DNA from: HK1 sp965220535
GTDB lineage: Bacteria > Pseudomonadota > Gammaproteobacteria > HK1
Direction of reading: 5' to 3'
Assembly (NCBI GenBank): GCA_965220535.1
Contig: OZ244833.1
Coordinates: 1,054,001-1,118,000, forward strand
DNA: 64,000 nt
The notes under the pieces were generated by a model. The model was not told the DNA's origin, made no database searches, and saw only the letters and a list, made by a program, of their open reading frames with translations. The stretch's first letter is position 1. Each line of letters begins with the position of its first letter. Of this stretch, positions 9,401 to 16,534 are shown one piece after another. The position numbers and the translations under genes were made by a program.

Positions 9401-10024
9401 ATGAACGCAACGTTTCCGGCAAGGGCCGCAAGGCTCTCGACTGCGAAAAAACTCTTCGTCGCCGGCTCCGGCGCATCGATCCTCTTGGCATCGATCCTCT
9501 TGGCCTCGGCGGCGAGGGCCGCCGAGCTCCCGAGCGGAGCGACGGAGTTGACGATCACCGGCGATATTTCCCGCAGCAATCGCGGGGGGATGGACAAGAA
9601 ACGAGACGTGTTTTTCAACTACCACAAGCAGGAATTCGAGCGGGCCTTCGCCTTCGATCGGGCGATGCTGGAGGCTTTGGGCATGGTCGAAATCACGATC
9701 ACCCCCCGAGGCTGGGAGGAAAGCGAGGCGATCCGGGTTGCCGGGCCCCGTCTTGCGGATGTGCTGGCCGCCGCCGGCTGTCCGAGCGAGCGCTCGCTGC
9801 GCACCCTCGCCCTCGACGGATATTCGACCCGGATCGAGGCCGATAGCCGCAAGGCTCGCGACTGGATATTGGCGATGACCGTCGACGACAAGGGATGGGG
9901 TATCGGCGGCCGCGGCCCCTTTTGGATCGTTTTCGATATTCCCGACGAGCGCTCGGCCACGATGGAAGAATCGGTGCAATGGCCGTGGGGGGTCTTCATG
10001 ATCGAATGCGAGGCGGGGGCCTAA
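9401..10024 (+). CDS. exported sulfite-oxidase-like molybdopterin-domain protein
   Basis: A 207-residue protein with an N-terminal signal peptide (basic start, hydrophobic stretch ending ASAARAAE near residue 42), so probably periplasmic. The rest resembles the small oxidoreductase-molybdopterin domain family: ITGDISR, then RVAGPRLADVLAAAG and LALDGYSTRIEA, then GPFWIVFDIP and WPWGVFMIECE. These short proteins often lack the cofactor-binding cysteine; I see none in the expected place, and the only cysteines are at SAGCPSE-like and IECE positions. A redox role is therefore unproven. The signal peptide itself contains a perfect 15-bp duplication (9475-9504) giving ILLASILLAS. AAGGAAGGG precedes the ATG. 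Confidence 0.75.
   Translation: MNATFPARAARLSTAKKLFVAGSGASILLASILLASAARAAELPSGATELTITGDISRSNRGGMDKKRDVFFNYHKQEFERAFAFDRAMLEALGMVEITITPRGWEESEAIRVAGPRLADVLAAAGCPSERSLRTLALDGYSTRIEADSRKARDWILAMTVDDKGWGIGGRGPFWIVFDIPDERSATMEESVQWPWGVFMIECEAGA
9475..9504 (+). repeat. 15-bp tandem duplication inside a signal peptide
   Basis: The unit ATCGATCCTCTTGGC is repeated perfectly and in frame, duplicating the residues ILLAS in the hydrophobic core of the signal peptide. It belongs to the same class of short tandem duplications seen in the intergenic regions of this window. Confidence 0.9.
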
Positions 10025-10056
10025 GACCGATGGGCCTAAGACAAAGGGCCTAAGAC
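10017..10056 (+). repeat. three 11-bp GGGCCTAAGAC repeats
   Basis: GGGCCTAAGAC occurs at 10017, 10032 and 10046, the first copy overlapping the stop codon of the molybdopterin-domain gene. The spacing of 15 and 14 bp suggests stepwise tandem duplication. No function is apparent. The remaining DNA up to phaC (to 10281) shows nothing else convincing. Confidence 0.8.
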
Positions 10057-10281
10057 GATGGCTTTGAAAAGCGTAGGACTTGGGCGCGATCCGAGCGATC
10101 GCGCCTAAATCGAAAACGAGCCGAAAACGAGTCGAAAAGCCTCGATCCGACGACGACGGGCGCACGGGCAAAAGCAAAGCCGACGCTCGATACCGAGCTT
10201 CGAAGTCTCGGCCCGAAGTCTCGGCCCAATACCTTTGGCGAAAAGAACAAAGAGAAAGAACGATAGGAGCGGCATTCGATC

Positions 10282-12072
10282 CTATCGCGTCTTCGCCCCT
10301 CGATCTTTCCCGCTCGGCATCGGGCGCATCACATAACTGCCGGGGGCGTCCTCGAGCGCCGGCAACCCGCCCTCGCCGGGGATGCGGGCATCGACCTCGC
10401 CGCCGCCGAGGGCGGCAAGCCAGCGATCCCAATGCGGCCACCAAGAGCCCTCGTGCGGCGTGGATGCCGCTAGCCATTCGTCGGCCTCGGCGGCGATCTT
10501 CTTGGCGGTCCGATAACCGTATTTCCCTTTCTTCGGGGGGTTGATCACCCCGGCGATATGCCCCGACCCTGCGAGCACGAATTCCGTCTTCCCCGATACG
10601 AGACCGGTGGTCCGGTATGCGGTACTCCACGGCGCGATATGGTCATCCTCGGTCGCCAATACATAGGCGGGCGTTTTCAACTTCGACATATCGATGCTCC
10701 GACCCGCCAAGTTCAACCCGCCGGGTTCGCGCAAGCGATTTTCCAAGTACATATTGCGCATCAGAAAAAGATGCACCGCCGCCGGTATATCGGTCGGATC
10801 GCCGTTCCAAAACAGGAGATCGAGTTCGGGAGGATCTTGGCCGAGCAGATAGTTGTCGATATAAAAGGCCCAAAAGAGTTCGTTGGCCCGCACCGCTCGC
10901 CAAGCATCGGCGATCCGGCGGCCGGAAAGAAAGCCCGCTTGCGAGACGGCATCGGCCAAGGGCGGCAGGGTTTTTTCATCGATGAAGACCGAGATATCGC
11001 CGGTATCGGAAAAATCCACCATCGTCGCCAGGAAAGTAACGCTGGCAAGACGATCCCTTTCTTCGTCGGGCTCGGCGTGCAACCAAGCGGCCAAGGCGCT
11101 TAGCAGGATACCGCCCAAGCAATATCCGACCGCGTTCACTTCCCTCTCGCCGGTTGCGCTTTCTATCGCCCGCAACGCCGCCAGCGCTCCTTGCAGCATA
11201 TAGTCCTCGAAATCCATATCGGCGAAGGACGAATCCGGATTGAACCAGGACACGATGAAGACGCTGTGCCCTCGCTCCGTCAGCCATTTCACCATCGAAT
11301 TCCGCGGGCTAAGATCCATGACATAGAACTTGTTCATCCACGGGGGGATCAGCAAGAGCGGCCGCCGTCGCACCTTCGCCGTCGTCGGTGCGTAATGGAT
11401 GAGTTCGATCAACGCGTTGCGAAAAACCACCTTGCCCGGGGTCGCCGCGATGCTGCGCCCGACCTCGAAGGCATCCGGGGCGCACATCGGGTTTTCCAAA
11501 CGACCGCTGATCGGATCGAGGTCGCGCAGCGCGTTTCGCATCCCCGCGAGGACGCTGGCCCCGCCGGATTCGAACGCGGTGCGCAGGGCCTTCGGATTGG
11601 TGGCGAGGAAATTGGTCGGGGCCAAGGCATCGAGCGTTTGCCGCAGGAAAAAATCGAGTCGCAGCCGAGATCGTTCATCGAGACCCGGCGCGCCGGCGAC
11701 GAAGGAGGTGCAAGCGCGCGCGTTGACGAGATAGGCTTGCTTTAGAAAATCGAACCACAACGACTCCTGCCACATCGGATCGACGAAGCGGCGATCATCG
11801 GCTTTCGGCGACGCCGCCGGTGCCGCTTCGAATCCCGTCATGCGGCGCGCGAAGCTATTCGACAGCGCTCCCCAAGACTCCAAGAACTCCCGCTGGACAT
11901 CGAAAAGATAGCCGGGACGCTCGCATAGCCCGACGAGCGATTTCCTCCAAGCATCGTGGATGCAAAGAGGATCGGGGAGCGCAAACGATTCCCCGAAGGG
12001 ACTTCGCCGGCGGCTTTGCGAAGCCTTGTCGGCGGCTGCGCCCGAGCCTTCGATCCGCGTATTCGAATCCAT
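10282..12072 (-). CDS. phaC: class I poly(3-hydroxyalkanoate) synthase
   Basis: A 596-residue PHA synthase that polymerises (R)-3-hydroxyacyl-CoA into storage polyester on granule surfaces. The lipase-box-like GYCLGG puts the nucleophile at C318. The Asp is D477 in ATEDDHIAPW and the His is H505 in GSGHIAGVINPP; these positions match class I enzymes closely. The N-terminal PhaC domain (about 90-260) and the alpha/beta-hydrolase core are complete. No phaA, phaB, phasin or phaR gene is adjacent. The gene diverges from the DUF2889 gene, and a perfect TGC-rich palindrome lies between them (12206-12220), a plausible regulator site. Confidence 0.96.
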   Translation of the reverse strand: MDSNTRIEGSGAAADKASQSRRRSPFGESFALPDPLCIHDAWRKSLVGLCERPGYLFDVQREFLESWGALSNSFARRMTGFEAAPAASPKADDRRFVDPMWQESLWFDFLKQAYLVNARACTSFVAGAPGLDERSRLRLDFFLRQTLDALAPTNFLATNPKALRTAFESGGASVLAGMRNALRDLDPISGRLENPMCAPDAFEVGRSIAATPGKVVFRNALIELIHYAPTTAKVRRRPLLLIPPWMNKFYVMDLSPRNSMVKWLTERGHSVFIVSWFNPDSSFADMDFEDYMLQGALAALRAIESATGEREVNAVGYCLGGILLSALAAWLHAEPDEERDRLASVTFLATMVDFSDTGDISVFIDEKTLPPLADAVSQAGFLSGRRIADAWRAVRANELFWAFYIDNYLLGQDPPELDLLFWNGDPTDIPAAVHLFLMRNMYLENRLREPGGLNLAGRSIDMSKLKTPAYVLATEDDHIAPWSTAYRTTGLVSGKTEFVLAGSGHIAGVINPPKKGKYGYRTAKKIAAEADEWLAASTPHEGSWWPHWDRWLAALGGGEVDARIPGEGGLPALEDAPGSYVMRPMPSGKDRGAKTR

Positions 12073-12455
12073 GCAAACTCACCTCGGCCCCTTCGATGGC
12101 CTCGTCGATGACTTTTTGAATATCGGATGGCCAAGGCTGCTCAAGTCTTCGAAGAGCAGGCTTCGAGCAGCCGAAAAGACCATCGTCTCATCCGATTCGT
12201 TTGATTTGTGCATTGCACAATATGCAAGAATAGCACCTTTGCCGATCGGCGCTCGATCCCGCTTTCCAAAACCGGCGGCGACGCAAAGCGAGATCGATCG
12301 CAAGAAGGGCGCCGGACTTCGCTTCACCAAGGCATCGGACAAGCGCCGTTTTCTTGGCGCGAAAACCCGCCGATCGATCCTTCGTCGATCTTTATGCGAA
12401 GATTTCCTCGGCAAGCGTATTGTCGGACAGGCACTTCGATCGGGAGATCACCCTC
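12073..12455. promoter_or_regulatory. divergent phaC / DUF2889 control region
   Basis: These 383 bp separate two divergent genes and must hold both promoters. The centre (about 12190-12240) is the most A+T-rich part and contains the palindrome listed separately. Matches to sigma-70 boxes are weak, so no promoter is called. No small gene is supported. Confidence 0.5.
12206..12220. promoter_or_regulatory. perfect 15-bp palindrome, candidate PhaR-type operator
   Basis: TTGTGCA-T-TGCACAA is a perfect inverted repeat with a one-base centre, 134 bp upstream of the phaC start. PhaR repressors of alphaproteobacteria are reported to bind TGC-rich inverted sequences near PHA genes (family knowledge). 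Assignment to PhaR is inference; no phaR gene is in the window. Confidence 0.55.
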
Positions 12456-13034
12456 ATGCCTCTTTCTCCATCCATCCCCAAAGAACATATCCACACGCGG
12501 CGCATCGATTGCTGCGGCTACCTCAGAGAAGACGGTCTGTGGGATATCGAGGGACATCTGGTCGATACCAAGAGTTACTCCTTTTCCAACCGGGATCGGG
12601 GAGAAATCGCGCCCGGGGAGCCGGTGCACGAGATGTGGCTTCGCATCACGGTCGACGACGATATGCTGATCCACAAGGCGGAGGCGGCGACGGATTACGG
12701 GCCTTTCCATATCTGCCCGGCAATCACTCCCGCGTTCCGGCGGCTCGAGGGCTTGGTCATCGGGGCGGGTTTTCGGCGCGCGGTTCGCGAAAGACTCGGG
12801 GGCATCAAGGGTTGCACCCATTTGGTCGAGCTGGCCTACTCCTTGGGCACCGCCGCATTCCAAACCATGGCCGGACGCCATAACGAAAAAGGGGGCGACG
12901 GGGATGCGAAGACGAAGGGCGACGGCACGAACTCGCCGAAGTCCGCCCGTTTCATCGATACCTGCCATGCCCTTGCCGCCGACAGTCCGGTGATCAAGGA
13001 GCACTGGCCGGAGCACTACACCGGGAGCGACTGA
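12456..13034 (+). CDS. DUF2889 domain protein
   Basis: A 192-residue protein matching the DUF2889 family, of unknown function. Characteristic stretches are HTRRIDCCGYLREDGLWDIE near the start, HEMWLRITVDDDMLIHKAEA in the middle, and GCTHLVELAYSLGTAAFQTM near 115-135. These features fit a small cytosolic enzyme or binding domain. The ATG at 12456 was chosen because GGGAG lies about 10 bases upstream and homology begins immediately; an in-frame ATG at 12354 would add 34 unconserved residues. A low-complexity charged insert (about 142-165) precedes the C-terminal SARFIDTCHAL. It diverges from phaC, which does not by itself establish a PHA role. Confidence 0.8.
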   Translation: MPLSPSIPKEHIHTRRIDCCGYLREDGLWDIEGHLVDTKSYSFSNRDRGEIAPGEPVHEMWLRITVDDDMLIHKAEAATDYGPFHICPAITPAFRRLEGLVIGAGFRRAVRERLGGIKGCTHLVELAYSLGTAAFQTMAGRHNEKGGDGDAKTKGDGTNSPKSARFIDTCHALAADSPVIKEHWPEHYTGSD

Positions 13035-13170
13035 AATCCCCTTCGGGATCCGCCGCGCCCGCTTTTGCCGCTGCGAAGAACGATGCCCCTCGACGGGCTC
13101 GCCGACGATCTCGCCGACGATCTGGGGCCAAAGGGATCGCGGATGACTCGCATCCGGCTTCGAGTCCCTG

Positions 13171-13230
13171 CTTGTCGGAAAACTTGTCTGTCGAAAAACT
13201 CGTTTGCCGAAAAACTTGCCTGCCGAAAAA
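13171..13230 (+). repeat. ~16-bp tandem repeats upstream of rph
   Basis: One 12-bp partial unit and three diverged 16-bp units of the type CTTGYCTGYCGAAAAA lie head to tail, ending about 95 bp before the rph start. The repeats carry a few substitutions, so they are older than most short duplications here. The rest of 13035-13325 shows no other feature. Confidence 0.8.
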
Positions 13231-13325
13231 GAGACTCGACCCTAAACCCCGACTCGAATGCCGACTCGGCCACCGATTTCGGCCACCGGTTTCGACCGCC
13301 GACACCCTCACGAAAAGGAAATGCG

Positions 13326-14042
13326 ATGCGCCCGAGCGGACGCTCCTGCGATGAAATGCGACCGGTGCGCCTTAGCCGCCGCTACACGAGCCATGCCGAT
13401 GGATCCGTATTGGTCGAATTCGGAGCCACGCGAGTCCTTTGTTGCGCCAGCATCGAGGAGCAGGTTCCGAGGTGGATTCGCGGAAAAGGCCGGGGCTGGG
13501 TGACCGCCGAATACGGCATGCTCCCCTGCGCCACCGCCACGCGCTCGCCGCGCGAGGCCTCTCGAGGTCGTCAAGGCGGTCGCACCCTCGAAATCCAGCG
13601 CCTGATCGGGCGCTCGCTGCGGGCGGCGATCGATACCCGGGCTTTGGGGGAGCGCACGATCACCGTCGACTGCGATGTTCTGCAAGCCGATGGCGGCACC
13701 CGGACCGCGGCCATCACCGGGGCTTATGTCGCCCTCGTCGACGCCTTGGCCAAGAACGCTCCCCGCTCGGCTCTCGAAAGCCCGCTACGGAGCGCGGTGG
13801 CGGCGGTATCGGTGGGAATCTGCGAAGGCGAAGCCCGCCTCGATCTCGACTATGCCGAGGATTCTTGCGCCGAGACCGATATGAACGTGGTCATGAACGG
13901 ATCGGGCGGTTTGATCGAAATCCAAGGGACGGCGGAGAACGAAGCCTTTTCCTTCGAGGATCTCGATGCCATGCTGAATCTGGCGCGAAGCGGCATCGCG
14001 GAGCTGCTCGAGATCCAACGAAGCGCCTTGGCCGAGAATTGA
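13326..14042 (+). CDS. rph: ribonuclease PH
   Basis: A 238-residue phosphorolytic 3'-5' exoribonuclease that trims tRNA 3' ends; length and sequence are typical. Family hallmarks seen are GSVLVEFGATRVLC near 24-37, GWVTAEYGMLPCAT, QRLIGRSLRAAID, TITVDCDVLQADGGTRTAAI and the C-terminal MNVVMNGSGGLIEIQGTAE. The ATG at 13326 follows AAAAGGA; longer in-frame starts upstream run through the short-repeat leader and are rejected. rdgB follows 77 bp downstream on the same strand, the conserved rph-rdgB order of many proteobacteria. hemW, which often comes next, is not present here. Confidence 0.96.
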   Translation: MRPSGRSCDEMRPVRLSRRYTSHADGSVLVEFGATRVLCCASIEEQVPRWIRGKGRGWVTAEYGMLPCATATRSPREASRGRQGGRTLEIQRLIGRSLRAAIDTRALGERTITVDCDVLQADGGTRTAAITGAYVALVDALAKNAPRSALESPLRSAVAAVSVGICEGEARLDLDYAEDSCAETDMNVVMNGSGGLIEIQGTAENEAFSFEDLDAMLNLARSGIAELLEIQRSALAEN

Positions 14043-14119
14043 TCCGCCGTCTCGGCCGCGCAAGACGAAGCCGTCTTCCTTCGTCCATCCCCCGCTTAGA
14101 GCCTCGCTGTCGATCGTCG

Positions 14120-14746
14120 ATGCCTATCGTCCTTGCCAGCACCAATCCGGGCAAACTCGCCGAGATCCGTTCAAGGCTAGCGGCACTCGGGGCCGACGCT
14201 CCGATTTTGTCGGCAGAGGATCCCTTCGCCGGGAAGCCCCCGCCCGAGGACGCCCCGACCTTCGTCGAGAACGCGCTGATCAAAGCCCGCGCCGCCTGCG
14301 CTCGCAGCGACGGCCCGGCCATCGCCGACGATTCCGGTCTCGCCGTCGACGCCCTCGGCGGCGCGCCCGGCATTCGCTCGGCCCGCTACGCCGGCGAAAA
14401 CGCCTCGGATCAGGAAAATATCGCTTGTTTGCTCGAGAATCTGCGCAAGGTGGCGCCGGCGATGCGTACCGCCACCTTCATCTGCACGATCGTTTTCATG
14501 CGCCATCGAAACGACCCCTGTCCGCTGATCTGCGAGGGTCGATGGGCCGGGCGCATCCTCGAAGCCCCCAAAGGCCACGGGGGCTTCGGCTATGACCCGA
14601 TCTTCTTCGACGATGCCCTCGGGATGAGCGCCGCCGAACTCTCTGTGGAGCGGAAAAACGCCGTCAGCCATCGCGGGCAAGCCCTCGATCGACTGATCCG
14701 GCACCTCGCTCTGCCGACCCGCTCCTTCGAAGCGCCGACGCCTTAG
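14120..14746 (+). CDS. rdgB: XTP/dITP diphosphatase (non-canonical purine NTP pyrophosphatase)
   Basis: A 208-residue HAM1/RdgB protein that hydrolyses ITP, dITP and XTP to monophosphates, keeping deaminated purines out of nucleic acids. It begins with the signature IVLASTNPGKLAEI. It then has the metal-binding region AIADDSGLAVDALGGAPGI and the C-terminal HGGFGYDPIFF, GMSAAELSVERKNAVSHRG. The start at 14120 directly precedes the signature; the open frame reaches further upstream through rph in another frame. It is probably co-transcribed with rph. Confidence 0.96.
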   Translation: MPIVLASTNPGKLAEIRSRLAALGADAPILSAEDPFAGKPPPEDAPTFVENALIKARAACARSDGPAIADDSGLAVDALGGAPGIRSARYAGENASDQENIACLLENLRKVAPAMRTATFICTIVFMRHRNDPCPLICEGRWAGRILEAPKGHGGFGYDPIFFDDALGMSAAELSVERKNAVSHRGQALDRLIRHLALPTRSFEAPTP

Positions 14747-15239
14747 GATCGACGCCCCCGGACGAGGCTCGGGCTCGACGGTGAGCGAAAAGGCGGTCGC
14801 CGGCAGGACTCGCACGACCGGCAAACCCCCGCTCTTGCGTCCGAAGACTTTCGGATCGCCGAAAAAAAAGCGCCGGCGAAAGCATCGGCGTCGACGAGCG
14901 AAAAGGCCGATCGGAGAGAAAAGCCCGAATGCGATGATCGCCTCGCCTTTCGAGCAAGGGATCTCGAGCGCGAGCCGCGAGAGCGAAAAAAGAGCGGCTC
15001 GCTCATCGCCCGCATCGCAGGCCTCGGATCGCAAGCCTCGGATCGCAAGCGATGCCGCTGCGTATCCTCGGCGAATCGCCCTTTTCGCAAGGACGATCGG
15101 CACCCCGCAAAAAGCGCACGACGAGAAATAGCCGGGCGCCGACCCTGCGGGACTCGCACCGATGGCGACGATGCCCACCGACGAAGCCCGCCGACGATGC
15201 CCGCTTTCGCGCACGAAAGCGCTCTTCGGCAACCCTGCC
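14747..15239. other. gene-poor spacer between convergent rdgB and the editing-domain gene
   Basis: These 493 bp lie between two convergent genes. A GTG-started, highly basic open frame (14781-15131) has no family signature and is probably chance. A perfect 14-bp tandem duplication, GCCTCGGATCGCAA, is at 15021-15048. No terminator with a T-tract was found. Confidence 0.5.
15021..15048 (+). repeat. 14-bp perfect tandem duplication
   Basis: GCCTCGGATCGCAA is repeated twice without a change in non-coding DNA. It is one of many short tandem duplications in this window. Confidence 0.9.
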
Positions 15240-15731
15240 TCAGATCGATTTGAATACCTTGGCCCCGGGGTCCTCGTGGATAGCGAGATCGAGAGCGTAG
15301 CTCCGACCGAAGGGAGTCGAAGAAACCGAACAAGCCTTCGATTCGAGCCGATCCGCGAATCGACGAAGGATCTCCTCGGCGACGGCCGCCGGGGCGGCAT
15401 TCCCTCCTAGATGAGCGAAGGAATGAAGGTGCACATGGTTCAACGATCGCTTGCCGGCAAACCACTTCACGTTGCGCACGGCCTTGGCGACGAGTTTCCC
15501 CTCTCGCTCGGCATCGTCGATCTCGACTTGTACCAATACCAAGGCCACCGTCTCGAGCTTCGCCGTCAAGGGCGAGGAGGAGGGCGAGGAGGAGGGCTCG
15601 GCCGCGGGCAAGAGCGCCTCGTCCCTATCGGCCTTCGGGAGATCCGCATGGCCTGCGGGGCTCGCAGCGCCGGCGGCCGGGATATGCGCTCGATAGCCGA
15701 AGCGCTCGGCATGGAACATCAACAGTTTCAT
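15240..15731 (-). CDS. free-standing archaeal-type threonyl-tRNA synthetase editing-domain protein
   Basis: A 163-residue protein that I recognise as related to the N-terminal editing domain of archaeal threonyl-tRNA synthetases (D-aminoacyl-tRNA-deacylase-like fold). It opens with MKLLMFHAERFGYRA, matching the archaeal opening pattern. A middle strand VALVLVQVEIDD follows, then AKAVRNVKWFAGKRSLNHVH. The hallmark HSFAHLGG is near residue 105-112 and TPFGRSYALDL near 139-149. In archaeal enzymes a lysine follows the PFG motif (PFGxxK); here that position is Tyr. Known relatives hydrolyse Ser-tRNA(Thr). There is no synthetase catalytic domain in this gene or next to it. A low-complexity acidic insert occupies about 30-55. 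Function is inferred only. Confidence 0.7.
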   Translation of the reverse strand: MKLLMFHAERFGYRAHIPAAGAASPAGHADLPKADRDEALLPAAEPSSSPSSSPLTAKLETVALVLVQVEIDDAEREGKLVAKAVRNVKWFAGKRSLNHVHLHSFAHLGGNAAPAAVAEEILRRFADRLESKACSVSSTPFGRSYALDLAIHEDPGAKVFKSI

Positions 15732-16534
15732 CGCGAATTGTCCGCTTGAATGGTTCGAGAGGATCGAGGGGATCGAGGGCTTCGAGCGCCCGGATTCGAG
15801 CCTCGGGCAAGGGCCCTAGCCGAAACCCCCTCGATATACCGGTCGCCGAGATGCCATCGACCGAAAAGCCCTCGATCCGAAAAAAGCCCCTCGCCCTTCG
15901 CCGAAGACGAGATCCGGCGAGGGCTCGAATCGCCTTCCCCCGCCCCGCCAAGGGCCAAGTTGCGTCCTCGGCACGACAAAATCGCCTTCGACGATGACGA
16001 CCAAGGGCGCCGAGCCTCTTAACGGCGCATCCTCCTTCGAATCCGATCGCGGAATTCGATGATTTTCCCGCCCCGAGAACGAGGCTCTCGGGTTAAAATC
16101 GCATATCGATCCTTTGTCTGAGCCTTGCCGACGATACCCATCGACCACGCTCGAGATTCCGATTGTCGAAGACCACCGGGATCTTTGCATCGAATCGAAG
16201 CCGAAAACCGACGGCGAAGGCAAGTCTTCGCCCCCTTGTTTTGATAGGGATCGCTCGAAGAGATAGCCCGGCACCGCTCTTGCGGATATCGATTGCGGCG
16301 CATTTTCGCGGCGCATTTTCAAAAGCGCCTCGCCCGTCGACCCTCTTTTCGCCTCGAGGCACCACCGCCGTCTTGTCGGGGGATCGCCTTGGGCCCCGCT
16401 CGACCGAAACCGCAAAAAGTCATGGAACCCGCCCCGGCGTATCGACGCCTTTACCCCCATCCCGACCATCGATATCGCCCGGCCTCGATGGCGATTCGGC
16501 GCATCGACCGGGCTTGGCAACGATCGGATCGACG
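15732..16534. other. 803-bp divergent spacer before korA
   Basis: This long spacer separates the minus-strand editing-domain gene from korA. Frames open on both strands but none shows a recognisable protein or ribosome site. A small hairpin (stem CCCGAGA/TCTCGGG, 16072-16092) is present without a T-tract. Promoters for both genes should lie here but I could not place them. Confidence 0.45.

Noticed and set aside
14781..15131. A 116-residue, very basic GTG-started frame after rdgB
   Set aside because: No ribosome site, no family signature, and the run of Lys/Arg derives from low-complexity DNA.
16072..16092. Hairpin in the korA spacer as a terminator
   Set aside because: A seven-base-pair stem without a T-tract on either strand is too weak to call.
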